Assembly (NCBI RefSeq): GCF_028640845.1
Contig: NC_080539.1
Span: 180,805,459 to 180,869,458 of the forward strand
Length of the DNA: 64,000 nt
From: Ahaetulla prasina
Lineage: Eukaryota > Chordata > Lepidosauria > Squamata > Colubridae
Direction: 5' to 3'
Position 1 is the stretch's first letter; every line of letters starts with the position of its first letter. Below are positions 11,334-22,276 of the stretch, piece after piece. A program made the position numbers and the translations under genes. The notes under the pieces are model-generated. The model saw only the letters and a list, made by a program, of their open reading frames with translations. It did not search any database and was not told the origin of the DNA.

Positions 11334-11926
11334 CTAAGGAAAAAAATGACAATTTAAAAATGAACAGAAGGAAATCTTAACTTGATTGTAAGTATAGGAT
11401 GCACTACAAAAGAGTGAATTTTTAAAAATGTTTTGATATCAATTTAGTCCTGGAAAGTATTAGAGGCATGTGGTTTTTTTCTTTCTTTCTATGAAGATAG
11501 TATCATTCCATATTAATTTGCAATATGGTCATGCAAAATGTCTGCACACCCACCATCCAGCATATGGAACAGCCAGTTTTCCGTAGTCCATTATCTAGAC
11601 TAAACCATGCATGGACCTGAAGCAAGCATGTTTTCAGTAGAACTATTTCAAAGTTGAATGAACAGGAGAAAAACAAGGCCAATCAGTGGAGGTAAGGCAT
11701 TTAAAAATAGAAGGAGGAATGGGCAAGGTGGTTGGATATTCCATCCTTGAATTTAAGGGAGTGGCATTGGGAGGCTAAGGAGAGGTGTGGAACAAAAGTA
11801 TAGGGAAGATCTTGCTAGGCTGGTTGAGTCCGTTGTGGCTGCTGTCCATAATTGCCCTCAAATTCAAATGTAACTAAATGGCATTTCCCTCTAAAATCAT
11901 CAGAAATAAAAATATTTTCTCATTAC

Positions 11927-12039
11927 CTGTGCTACTGTCTCATATGCTAAATAAGCCAGCATTTCCATAGCACTTGCATTTGGTTTTATTTCCATGCTAC
12001 TACAGTCCAACCAGTCTCGAAATTTGGAAGCTTTTTTAG
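11927..12039 (-). CDS. SUPT3H: SUPT3H exon: start of histone fold 2
   Basis: The 113-base exon completes the split Ser codon and encodes residues 131-167: [20 protein letters not shown] and then a helix ending [11 protein letters not shown]. This opens the C-terminal histone fold (helix 1 and start of the long helix 2). In yeast Spt3 this half carries residues genetically linked to TBP contact (family knowledge, not visible here). The acceptor is cccaatacag and the donor gtaatg. It is separated by only about 0.6 kb from the next exon. Confidence 0.95.
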
Positions 12040-12167
12040 CTGTATTGGGAAAAAAAATATTAAGCCTGAATCTTCTGATTTTTACTGTTTCTTATGAAGA
12101 GTATAAGACCTTGTAACCTCTGATGTAAGTAATGGAATCCAACATTCAGGATTCCAAGTTCACTGAC

Positions 12168-12222
<55 letters not shown>
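12168..12222. repeat. (AAGT)n microsatellite
   Basis: About 13 tandem copies of the tetranucleotide AAGT, preceded by GACAAGTAAG. It lies just outside the 3' end of the adjacent LINE and its AATAG repeat. Read-through of this array produces the meaningless Thr-Tyr-Leu-Leu repeats in the minus-strand frames. Confidence 0.95.
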
Positions 12223-12260
12223 TAGGTATTCCCCACCTTTATTATTGTTACAAATAACTG

Positions 12261-12322
12261 AATAGAATAGAATAGAATAGAATAGAATAGAATAGAATAG
12301 AATAGAATAGAATAGAATAGAA
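12261..12322. repeat. (AATAG)n microsatellite at a LINE 3' end
   Basis: About 12 perfect AATAG units (ATTCT on the minus strand) sit exactly at the 3' end of the snake-type CR1/L3-like LINE that follows. The same short ATTCT motif ends the copies at 22275 and 58378, so the array grew from the LINE tail. Confidence 0.95.
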
Positions 12323-13000
12323 TTTTTATTGGCCAAGTGTGATTGGACATACAAGGAATTTGTCTTGGTGCATATGCTCTCGTGTACATAAAAGAAAAGA
12401 TACGTTCATCAAGGTACAACATTTACAACACAATTGATGGTCAGTATATAAATATAAATCATAAGGATTGCCAGCAACAAAGTTACAGTCATACAGTCAT
12501 AAGTGGAAAGAGATTGGTGATGGGAACTATGAGAAGATTAATAGTAGTGCAGATTCAGTAAATAGTTTGACAGTGTTGATGGAATTATTTGTTTAGTAGA
12601 GTGATGGCCTTCGGGAAAAAACTCAACTTGTGTCTAGTTGTTCTGGTGTACAGTGCTCTATAGCGTCGTTTTGAGGGTAGGAGTTGAAACAGTTTATGTT
12701 CTGGATGTGAGGGATCTGTAAATATTTTCACGGCCCTCTTCTTGATTCGTGCAGTATACAGGTCCTCAATGGAAGGCAGGTTGGTAGCAATTATTTTTTC
12801 TGCAGTTCTAATTATCCTCTGAAGTCTGTGTTTTTCTTGTTGGGTTGCAGAACCGAACCAGACAGTTATAGAGGTGCAAATGACAGACTCAATAATTCCT
12901 CTGTAGAACTGAATCAGCAGCTCCTTGGGCAGTTTGAGCTTACTAAGTTGCCACAGAAAGAACATTCTTTGTTGCCCTTTTTTTTTTTTAAGGCAGCAAA
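12323..13000 (-). mobile_element. CR1/L3-like LINE of snakes, 3' part with RT C-terminus
   Basis: Minus strand. The frame at 12585-13046 encodes the C-terminal region of a jockey-superfamily non-LTR reverse transcriptase: QFYRGIIESVICTSITVWFG, then RLQRIIRTAEKIIA, LPSIEDLYTAR, and DPSHPEHKLFQLLPS. The 3' untranslated end reads CACTTGGCCAATAAAAATTC in the sense direction and runs into the ATTCT microsatellite. This matches the element called Snake1 (CR1-L3) as I recall it. The copy is 5'-truncated near 13000 at a poly-T stretch. The frame is intact up to LLNK, suggesting a moderately young copy. Confidence 0.8.
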
Positions 13001-13009
13001 CATATCTAA

Positions 13010-13640
13010 CACAATGTTCCTCTTCCAATTTTCCCCAAACAATCACCCTGTGAGGTGGGTTGGGCTGAGAGTGACTGTCAAGCTGCCTCTGATTATATTT
13101 AGGAAAGAATACACCTTGACTTCATTTGCAAATAAAGAAAAGTACTTTTACTAAATACATCCGGACTGCAGCAGTATAAAGTTGGATCTGAAACACAATA
13201 TGGCTAACATTCCATATCCCATCGTTAGTCCCTCCTCCCACAAGAGGTCAGCCATGTCTGGTCCAATGCCAGCTCCTTCTCGGCCCCCCGTGGTAATCTT
13301 CTTCCGCAGGTCTCTGGCTGTAAATCATCTCAGGAATGCAATGTCTGTTGAAAGCCCGCGCTCTAACATTCCTGCTGAATTCAAACCATCAATCTCCCCT
13401 CCCCTTGATCTCATGTCAGACGACACTCTTAAAGAGCCCTCTCTACTTAACCTGAATCCATGAGCTATGTACATTACACATAAAACCCCACTGCAATCTA
13501 ACTACTGAATATAAAGTGTACAAAAGGATGTGAGGATTGGAGTGGAGGCTGACAGTGACTAGCTTAAGGTCACCCAGCTGACTTTCATGGCTTAAGGCAG
13601 GACTTGAACAAACTTTTCAGCGAGACAGCCAATCATCATC
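13010..13640 (-). mobile_element. Old tRNA-derived SINE split by an LTR insertion
   Basis: Two halves of one minus-strand SINE: 13021-13075 (AATCACCCTGTGAGGTGGGT, TTGGGCTGAGAGTGAC) and 13555-13640 (GTGACTAGCTTAAGGTCACC, then CAGGACTTGAACAAA). They join exactly at the duplicated GTGAC once the LTR between them is removed. It is the same SINE type as at 4571-4830. Confidence 0.7.
13076..13554. mobile_element. Solo LTR, 479 bp, with 5-bp target duplication
   Basis: The element starts TGTCAAGCTGCCTC and ends GGAGGCTGACA, so it has TG...CA ends inside the short inverted repeat TGTCA/TGACA. It is flanked by GTGAC on both sides (13071-13075 and 13555-13559). No internal retroviral or Gypsy coding sequence is present, so it is a solo LTR. 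Part of its sequence (AAGTACTTTTACTAA ... CTGCAG) resembles the LTR at 50019-50465, so both probably belong to one family. The orientation is not certain. Confidence 0.85.
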
Positions 13641-13900
13641 ATCATCATCATCATGTCCTGTGCTAAGCACATTGGGCTACAAGCATACTCCACAATTTTC
13701 GGTCCGCAGCTATAGTCTCTGCATGCTTCCATTTAAAGTTGATGTTTTTCAGATCTTCCTGAAATGTTTGGCACCAGGCTTGCTTTGGCCTTCTTCTTTT
13801 TCTCTGACCATCTGGTGGTATCCAATTGATTGTGGTTTTTGCTAGACATTGCTCACTCATGTGGCAAAGAACATTCTTCGTTCTGTCACTATCTCAGAGT
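13638..13900 (-). mobile_element. Non-LTR retrotransposon C-terminal fragment
   Basis: A (CAT)n run (13635-13655) is followed on the minus strand by a frame (13663-13860) reading WIPPDGQRKRRRPKQAW, FQEDL and AADRKLWSMLVAQCA. The 'GxRxxGRPKxxW ... ADRxxWxxxV' layout is the C-terminal tail of an endonuclease-reverse transcriptase of RTE-like LINEs. The clade is from memory and uncertain. Confidence 0.6.
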
Positions 13901-13904
13901 CTTC

Positions 13905-15575
13905 AGGAATTACTTCTTTGTAGAATTTCCTCGTTTGTGATATGGTCCCGATACGAAACATTGTTGGAAGACATTGATTTTATGAATAATTCTTCTTGTA
14001 GATTTCCCAATTTCACTGGCATAGATGGCAGTCAGTATGACAATGGAATTAAATAATCTGATCTTTGTTGCTGGCAAAGAAGCTAGCAGTTTTAGGTAAC
14101 TGAAGAACTACTTTGTTAACAATGCAGTCTCCTGGCTAATGTACCATTACTTTATGCTAAATAAATAATAACTGTCCTTTTGGATAAATGGATATAATAT
14201 TAAAAGAAATGAAAGCTTCCCCATGCTTTAAAATATGTTTTAAATATGTTTCTTCTTTTTCTTTTTTAAAAAGGTCATTCTGGCATGTTGAAAACAGAAG
14301 TGGAAACATCATTTACAAAGCATACTGATAAGATCCTACATTTAGATAGTTTTCAATTCAGACGGCAGGTAATGTGAGTCTCCTACATTGATTACAAGTT
14401 GACTTTTTTGGGGCAGTGGGAGCACAGGTGAATGTGTAATTATTTTATTCCATATTCCATGTTATCACTTATTTCTGAATATAATTTATATTAATATCTG
14501 ACCAATATTTTGATTTATTTCAAAATGCATTTCATTCTTTAACCAAGTCTGTGCAATATTTCTCAAGTAAGCATTGAGCATTTTTGAATTGGATATTTCA
14601 AAAACAGCTATTATTTTTATACTAGGTTTTCATTTCTGTGTGTATAGATGAATTCTACTAAGTAACTACACTATCTCAGAAAACAATATGTATTTATATA
14701 AGTGTTTTTCCAAGTTCAAATTTTTGATACTATTGTCTGAAAGAAATATATAATCAAGGTGTATCCTTGATTATAATTAAAAGGTGCAAAATGTGAGGTT
14801 ATCACATTTTAAGATGAAGAGTTTTCACTTAACTATTTACAGATGCTTAAAATGAACTCAGAAAAAAGCAATGGAACAGCAAAAACACTACTTACAGACT
14901 AAACTTCTCTGCTATTTGACATTTACAGAAGACACAATTGTGGATGTGTCATTTATTCTTCACATTGTGATCCTCAAGTGAACCAGTCATTTCTCCAAAT
15001 CGAGTGCTTGTTATGGAAAACTAGATAAGTGCCTTTCATTTAAAGATTTTGTGCTTTTATGCTTTCATTTATCACTGGAACACACTGTGCTATTTTTTTT
15101 AGTTTTTTTTTATGACTCCTTCAGTGTGCTCTTTTTTTCTCTTTGACCTCTAAGCTCTTAGCATTATTTGTAGTTATTTTTTATTATTGTTTTGTGATAA
15201 AGAGCCTTAATGAAGTAATAGATAACTAAAGTTATGTTATTTGGAAATGTAGGGACATACATGGTAACTTTACCAGGTTAATTAATTAATTAAAAACTGG
15301 CTGTAGATTTAAAATTAATCCCAACATCAGTTGTACTTTTTCTTACTACTATTGATCTCATTAATTTGCCATCACATTCTGCTCTTTTTAAGCAGATCCT
15401 TGAATGGTTCTGCCTTTATTCTTTCTCTACTTTTTCCATAGGAGGAAAACTCACAACATTATTTCAGGATTTTGTCCTTGTTAAATATAAGATGGCTAGG
15501 CAATCAATATCACATGTAATCAATTTATACAATGATACTGCAGGTGAACATGTACAAGAGATCAGTAAAAGGTTC
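13905..15575. other. AT-rich intron, no feature seen
   Basis: Unique-looking intron between 12039 and 16116. The open frame starting at 15366 is chance sequence that runs into the SINE at 15580 and is not a gene. Confidence 0.4.
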
Positions 15576-15579
15576 AACA

Positions 15580-15835
15580 GGCTAATGCAGTCTGTTATTA
15601 ACACAGCTGCCTGCAATTACATACAATTACTGCAGGTTCGAGTCCCACAAGGCCCAAGGTTGACTCAGCCTTCTATCCTTTATAAGGTAGGTAAAATGAG
15701 GACCCAGATTGTTGGGGGGGGGGCAATACAAGTTGACTTTGTATATAATATACAAATGGATGAGACTATTGCCTTACACAATGTAAGCCGCCCTGAGTCT
15801 TCGGAGAAGGGCGGGATATAAATTCAAATTTTTTA
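15580..15835 (+). mobile_element. tRNA-derived SINE with L2-like tail
   Basis: The B-box-like GCAGGTTCGAGTCCCACAAG, then AAAATGAGGACCCAGATTGT, and the tail GCCGCCCTGAGTCTTCGGAG followed by AAGGGCGGGATATAAAT. The tail corresponds to the 3' end of the L2-like LINE at 41440-45095. Another copy in the opposite orientation is at 54897-55158. Confidence 0.85.
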
Positions 15836-16115
15836 AAAAAAGAAATCTTATGAAGGGATTCCCAAATTCATCCATGAGACTCATTGAACTTGAATATTCT
15901 CTTTAACAGACTATGGTTTGATGATGTGAATTCAGTGGGTGTACCAGACAAATTAAAAGTCTCGGGGATGGGAGGAAACAGAGATGGTGCCATTATTGCA
16001 AGTTAGGCGCAAACAGCATTTTCCTCTTGCCTTGGCACTAAATGTATTTGCTTTTTAACTATTACCAACTTCAAAAATACTACTTTTGAGTGTAAATTTT
16101 TTACATAATACTTAC

Positions 16116-16191
16116 AAAAGCTCAGCTGACGGCTTTCACTGAATTCTGCATATTGTGCTGAATCCATCACTCGTGCTTGTCTTTCTGCTCT
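16116..16191 (-). CDS. SUPT3H: SUPT3H exon: conserved RAERQ...QYAEF block
   Basis: The 76-base exon encodes fragment residues 105-129 plus one base: [20 protein letters not shown] followed by RQLSF. This short block is among the most conserved parts of vertebrate SPT3. The acceptor is attttccag. The donor is the strong consensus GTAAGT inside TTTTGTAAGT. Choosing this donor leaves a single T, which with CT from the next exon makes Ser and restores the conserved Ser-Phe-Ser-Lys-Lys order. Reading on past the donor would give Cys-Lys and soon a stop, which argues for the chosen boundary. Confidence 0.95.
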
Positions 16192-16259
16192 CTGGAAAAT
16201 GATATAAATGCATATATCACCCAAAACATTAACATTACCTTCCTCCATGAATTACAGGA

Positions 16260-16288
16260 TTTCTCTCTCTCTCTCCCTCTCTCTCTCA

Positions 16289-16342
<54 letters not shown>

Positions 16343-16345
16343 TAT
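16260..16345. repeat. (TC)n(CA)n compound microsatellite
   Basis: About 25 bases of CT dinucleotides followed by about 50 bases of CA dinucleotides. It lies about 70 bases upstream (in transcription) of the exon 16116-16191. Confidence 0.95.
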
Positions 16346-16470
16346 AAATTCCCTGAAGACTTTATTATTTTTTTACTTCATCAGCTATGAACGAGTTATA
16401 ATATTATAAAAGGATATATTAGGACACTTTACTGAAGAGGCCTATTTTAATCATAATCCTGCTACATTTT

Positions 16471-18021
16471 TTTTTTAATTCAAAACGTTTTACAAAAAAA
16501 AAAAAAAATTCCCCCCCTTTCCCCCCCAACCCCCCTCCCTTCACTAATCCCTCCCCCTGACTTCCCGGATGAAGCACAAGGTATAGATAAAAATAAAACA
16601 AACATATGCTAAGAAGATTTTCCCCCAAAACTATTATACCAATTTTCCCTCTCTAGCTCTGACTTCCTCCTAACACAACCAAAATCCTTCAAGAAAAAAA
16701 TAAAATAAAAAAATTAACAATTAAGAATAACAAAATATGTAAATCAATAAAACAAATTAATCCTAAAGTATTTAAAACCAACTAAAACATAAAAATCCAA
16801 TCCAATTCAAAGAATATCTCCCTTATAGCTTCTATAACCATATAATTTTCCCCCAGGTCTTTCTTACATAAACTCTTTCAAAATTATTCTATTCAAAATA
16901 CAATACAACTCATTATAAAATTTCAATACCAAGAATTATAGTAGCTATTCAAATTTAGTCCATCGTCGTCAAAATCCAGTATAAATCCAAATACCTAGTC
17001 TTTTATAATAGATATAAAACATATAATCAACCCATTTCTTCCAGATCTTCCTCACTTGTCTTTCAGGGACAGTAAAAAGTCAGTCACAATATTACCTAAC
17101 AGATCCTTATGTTCAAAAATCCACAAATTACTACCATATATTCCATCAATCCAAAGAAAGAATTCTTGAAAAGCATTAAGCCTGTAAATTTTTTCAGTTC
17201 GGGAGACAGCCTCCTGTAGCACAAATTCTGACATTTCATCCAAACTATTTAAAGGAAACTTCTTTACATCAACTTGTTTATTCAGGATCATATCTTCATA
17301 TTTATCCATTTTTATTTGTATCTCATCCATTGCATTTAAGTCCTGTTTGAGTTCGTATTTTTGAATAATTAAATGCATTCTTTCTGTGTAATCCTGTATA
17401 AAGTCATGAATCCATTCTTCTGAAAAAACCTTCATGGCAAAGTTCTTACTGAAAATCCGCTTATGAAATATTTAAACAACATAATATAATCCAACAATCC
17501 AGAATCCAACACAATATGATGAAGTCTCCATTCAGTTTCGATTTCGCAGCAAGGCTGATCTATTTGCAGTTAGTCTAAAACGCCATTTTAAGAGAAGGAA
17601 AAAAAATATTTTTTCTCTCTTTAAAAAAGGAGGAAGTCAGGAAATCAACAATACTTGCAAACCAATAATTGTTCACTCATGCTTCTTCCGCCTGCTTATA
17701 GAAATCCACAAAAAGAAATCAATTGTTAGCAGAACTTGGACACCTTCCTCTTTTCCTGCTGTTGCAGGAGACGCGCTGGATAATGGAGTGTAGAAGGAAT
17801 TCAAAGGGATTCAACCGTTCGGGACTTTGAATAACAAAAACAAAGCCCCTAGGGGAATCTACCTCTCTCCCCCCTTGCTCTTTCCCCTGCTCTCTCAACC
17901 AGAGAGGGAAAATTAAGTCGGGAACAGCTGTTCGAAGCTATTTACACCGGCTTTTACAATATCCAGTGCGGAGTGCCATAAATTAGCACCCAGCGAGAAA
18001 GGTGGCGCCAAGCGGAAGTCT
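16471..18021 (-). mobile_element. L1-like retroposon, internally deleted, with 15-bp target duplication
   Basis: The 1.55-kb insertion is flanked by the exact 15-mer ATCCTGCTACATTTT (16456-16470 and 18022-18036) and has its A-rich tail at the 16471 end, so it is a minus-strand LINE-type retroposon. Just before the tail there is a G-rich polypurine tract (complement of 16500-16560), a hallmark of L1 3' untranslated regions. The 5' part is GC-rich. One open frame (17052-17435) encodes a 127-residue acidic, helix-prone protein that starts MKVFSEEWIHDFIQDYTERM. I do not recognise it firmly; it may be an ORF1 N-terminus. No reverse transcriptase is present, so it must have been moved in trans or be a deletion derivative. 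Confidence 0.75.
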
Positions 18022-18042
18022 ATCCTGCTACATTTTGTTATA

Positions 18043-18176
18043 CCGTTTCTCCCCAAAAAAGACATCTCCTGATAATAAGCCCAATCGGGCTTTTGAGCGC
18101 ATGGCAATAAGGCCACACGCTTATTTCAGGATTCAAAAAAATATAAGAAAGGGTCTTATTTTCAGGGAAACATGGG
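18043..18176. mobile_element. Mariner/Tc1-type MITE, TA duplication
   Basis: The 134-bp element starts CCGTTTCTCCCCAAAAAAG, ends CTTATTTTCAGGGAAACATGGG, and is flanked by TA on both sides. The interior phrase AAGCCCAATCGGGCTTTTGA is shared with the copy at 23128. It lies only six bases from the target duplication of the L1-like insertion. Confidence 0.8.
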
Positions 18177-18179
18177 TAC

Positions 18180-20510
18180 ATACGATTTGTTTATTATATT
18201 AGCAAAACAATAATATGAGAAACCTTGAGAAACAGTTAAACTACCATAAATCTAAATACTCTTCTGCTATTCATTTATCAGTGCATTAATATTTTTCAAC
18301 AATAAAAACAGTTCTCTTTGCCTATTTCTTATTTTTATAGTCTGGAACAAGGCAAGGAAACAGAGCAGTGCTCAAATGAAGGATAAAATAATATGTGACT
18401 ACCTTAAAGTAGGACCTGGAGTCATCATGATAAATTAATGAAAAAAATATTCATTTTGCTATATATTACTCTCTCCCAGTTTTTTCAGAAATGTTTTTGC
18501 TGTATATCTGGTGCTGTTTTTCCTCTTTAATTTATCCTTTTTATTCTCATTCTATTCAACTTGATTTGCTGACGCTGCCATCCAGTTTAATTCAATATAC
18601 TGAGAACATTTATGGTTCCTTTTTGTAGATGCTATGACATTACCCTTTCAGATGTAACTTCAAAGCAATGCAAATTAAAATTGCTAACCAGATTAAACCA
18701 AGCCAATAAAGGAGCAAGAAGGAAGAAATTGTTGATCAGAAGAACACTGCTCACAGAACAGCTAATTGAACACGAAATGAGTAGCTTCAACTCAGCACTA
18801 ACTACATTCCACTTGGTTAAAATCAACAATGATGACAGATAATAATAATGAAATATTAGTCTGATGTTCATTAAAACTTGGCAGAAATCCTATAGCTTTG
18901 AAAGGACAAACTAGAAAAAAAAATACTGAAATAAGCTATATTGTACAGTATGTACTTAGAGGCAGTATTTATTTATTCTGAGCAGCTAAATAAATAATTT
19001 ACGTGGCAACGAGGCAATTGCTTTGCTCACCACCTACCCCCTCTCGTTTCTGCCCTTTTGGTTTTCCCTGCATAGCATGAAGTATTCTGCTGCCATCATC
19101 TCCAGTGGACCTTCCTCTCTAATTCTCCTTAGGGGCAATCATCATGTTCTACCTCACCTCCACTAGGCTTGCCACCACCACTGAGGAGAGCTGTCTCAAG
19201 ATCCATTGTGCAGCAAGAAGCCCCAAAGTTGCTTTACCATAAGGCCAAAGGAACTAAGCAGACAACATATTCTCCTGTCCTAAGTAGGTACACAAGCCAG
19301 AAGAAATAGAAATTCACTCTCAAAAAGAAATCCTCCTAGACTAGAATAGGATTGGAGATTTTATGATTCAAAAGCCATGAAGAACATTCAGCATAAAATA
19401 AATGGGAACTGCTGTTATAATCACAAAAGTCAAAATGGTACTTGAGTTAATGAAATATTGCTAAACTGTAAATTTATTGCAAATCCTAAAGGCCCTAAAA
19501 CTTATTTCATACTTGTAATTTAGCTGATTATGTCCTCTAAAATCCATATAAAATTTAATTAGAAAATGAAGCAGAAAGTATACAATGATATAAACCATCT
19601 TAAAAATTAGATACAGTCTGAGTCTTCAGCTGAAGCTAACAAAACTTTTGTAGCACACTGATCGAACCTGGGATAAACTGCAGATTTGGAAATAAAGAAC
19701 AGATACCCAAGTAATTCTTGTTATCTTATTTAATCTTGCATTTTAAAGCACACCCTTCTCTTCTATCCATTAATATGAATGAGTATGTAAGAGTAGCGGT
19801 TTCGAAGTTATACTAAACATTATTGTGAATTTCCAACTTAACAAGAAAGTCTAATTTATACCAAAGGCAGGATTAGATTTCAACCTTAAAAGGGCCTCAA
19901 GAGGAAGTAATAATCACATATTTTCTTTTTTCCCCTTATACCTGAAAAAAATTTTTGTGGAATTTTCTATGAACTAGTCTTGAGCTAATCTATGAGGAAC
20001 ATACCAAGTTGCACAGACTTACTCAACCAGATGAGAGTTATATAAATGAGAGGCTCATACATATCTGGTCTTCTGCCGAAACATATTTTTCTTAATTTTT
20101 CTTGTCATTCAGTCATCCATTCTTGGATACATGAAATTATTTAGAATGCTGAGGTTGCCATGGAAATGTAGCTATTTCCCAAACAGAAGTTTATTCTTTA
20201 CAGTAATGTAAAGTATGTGCATATGTGTGTTCACAGGTATATGAATTTTGTTTATAATATATGTTAATAATATTTTTATATATTACATATTATCTAATAA
20301 TATATTTTATAATAGCAAAATCGTAAATACTTTTTCCTTCCATTTTATGAATTTTTAAAAACAATATATTGGGGCAGCTGATCCTTTTGAATGTTTATTT
20401 AAACATTGTATGGTTATAGTTTTCCATAAACCTAAAAAAGGAACTAATCGTGCTGTATGAATCAACATTTTCTTTTAAGTTTTAGATAGTCATATAAGCT
20501 TTATTATAAA
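18180..20510. other. AT-rich intron, no feature seen
   Basis: Part of the 21.5-kb intron. I recognise no exon or repeat. AT-only stretches occur at about 20240-20320. Confidence 0.4.
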
Positions 20511-20514
20511 TAAT

Positions 20515-20780
20515 GACTGTTTGACTGTCCCAAAGGTGTTTTTTCAAGAGGCAACTGGACTTTCTGGTTTTTCATTGAAGACATTTCACTTCTCATCCAA
20601 GAAGCTTCTTCAGCTCTGGCTGGATGGTGGGGAATGGAAGTATTTATATTCCTTGCAGACAGCTGGTCATTTGCATTCTTTTAGGGAGTCCTTGAGGCCA
20701 CCTGGAGGTTTATCTGTATCGGTCAGGGTCACCAGAGTAATGCAAATGGGTGTGGAGCCTTCTTGGAACAGTTGAAAGGA
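20515..20780 (-). mobile_element. Penelope-like element 3' remnant
   Basis: Contains the recurring vertebrate phrase TCACTTCTCATCCAAGAAGC followed by TTCTTCAGCTCTGGCTGGAT, and further GGTGACCCTGACC-type sequence on the minus strand. I associate this with the tails of Penelope-like (Poseidon/Neptune) elements from memory. No reverse transcriptase or GIY-YIG sequence remains. Confidence 0.45.
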
Positions 20781-22079
20781 TTGTGTTGTAGACTAGAGAT
20801 AGATGATCCCTCTCAACAGAGAGGGATACAACATCATCTTTTTCATATACCACCTGCCATATCAAGGAATAATTAGAAAGATTGGAAGAATATGTTAATC
20901 TTACATTAATCTCAATTTCTTAATATGTAAAATTTCAATCTAAGAAGATTCCCTCAAGTAGGTGTTTCACTGAAAATTTAAAATGCAACTTTACAAAAGT
21001 TGTTCAGTGTTGACCTAAATCACATCACAGAAATTTATGGAAATAAGCCTAATGGAAGTTGGGCTTTCTAAGGGTATCTTAAAGACAAAGCTGAAGAACA
21101 CCTATTCTGGAGTTTATTCAAGCATGAAAAGTAAAATAAAACACACTAAAAGTTACACCACCTAAATCAAGGAAAAAATGGCAAGATTTTTGTATATTCC
21201 ATTAATTATACATTTATTTCTCTCCCAAATAAATATTTAAAACTACCTATTATGCAGCGTTAAGTTAGAATTCTGAAAACAATCAAGGGAGTATTCATAA
21301 ATTTGAAAGACTGAATCAAGCAAAAGTTTCACAGCCTTCATGCTATACTGTTTCACATAGTTTCAAATACTGGTATAACAACACAATTATTCTGATGTTT
21401 ATCCTAGAGTGCAAGACAGAGTCCAATGGGATGGAAAGGAAAAATGAATGCAAAGAACATCAACTGTATGTGGATTCATTAGCTTGAGCTTTACTGATAA
21501 TTTATCCTGTTTCCTAATGAAAGCAAAAAACCTCCCCCCAAAACCCACCATGTCTCTATTAAAAAGCAATCAGATTTGGTATATTGGTGACACTTTAAAG
21601 AGCACATTATGTGGGAAAACAAAATAAACATTTACCCTGGCAAATGAAAGTAGGCTTGGGGTTTTGACATGCTTGGCAGGCATGCAGAATTATATTCACA
21701 TCAAGCACACAGAAAACCTAATTTAATATTTAAATATTTGCTTAGGTAATACACTACTTTAAAGCAACAGATTAGAAGACACATTTTTATCAAAACGTTT
21801 TTAAAAATACTCTAGAAAGAATGCCCCATTGAAGTAATACATTCAGGTGAGATCAGAGAATTTTGATCTCTCTATGATACTGCCTCTGCTTTCAGACAAC
21901 CGAACAGGCATCTAAGTATACAGTACTTCATCTGTCAGCAAGAGCTATTTCAAAACTATCTACTAACAATCCGCTGAGCATTACAGACTGTAGCACTCAC
22001 CAATAGATTTAAATTTGTAAAATCTCATCGAAGCATTTATGGATTTGAACTCCTAACCCAGTTCATTCTGACCAAGAAA
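20781..22079. other. AT-rich intron, no feature seen
   Basis: Unique-looking intron with no recognised repeat or exon. Confidence 0.4.
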
Positions 22080-22276
22080 CAGTTTGTTATGATTTATGTT
22101 GATTGCTTATTTGGTATCCTATGAGTGTTCTATTTTGTGATTTAGGATGATTGTATTTTATGATTATGATTTATTACTTGTTGCTTTGTATGTACATTGA
22201 GAGCTTATGCACTGGAGGCAAATTCCTTGTGTGTCCAATCACACTTGGCCAATAAAGAATTCGATTCTATTCTTAA
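22080..22276 (+). mobile_element. CR1/L3-like snake LINE, 3' tail only
   Basis: Plus-strand copy of the 3' untranslated end: GCAAATTCCTTGTGTGTCCA, then ATCACACTTGGCCAATAAAG and a short GATTCTATTCTT end. It is 5'-truncated to about 200 bp. Confidence 0.8.

Noticed and set aside
12168..12322. Regularly spaced repeats considered as a CRISPR array
   Set aside because: The units are 4-5 bases in a eukaryotic LINE tail, without spacers.
12060..12422. Tyr-Ser-Ile-Leu-Phe and Thr-Tyr-Leu-Leu repeat protein
   Set aside because: It is a translation of the AATAG and AAGT microsatellites.
13182..13463. 93-codon plus-strand frame
   Set aside because: It lies wholly within the solo LTR with no matching protein family.
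15366..15821. 151-codon open frame
   Set aside because: The second half is the SINE at 15580 and the first half has no resemblance to any family.
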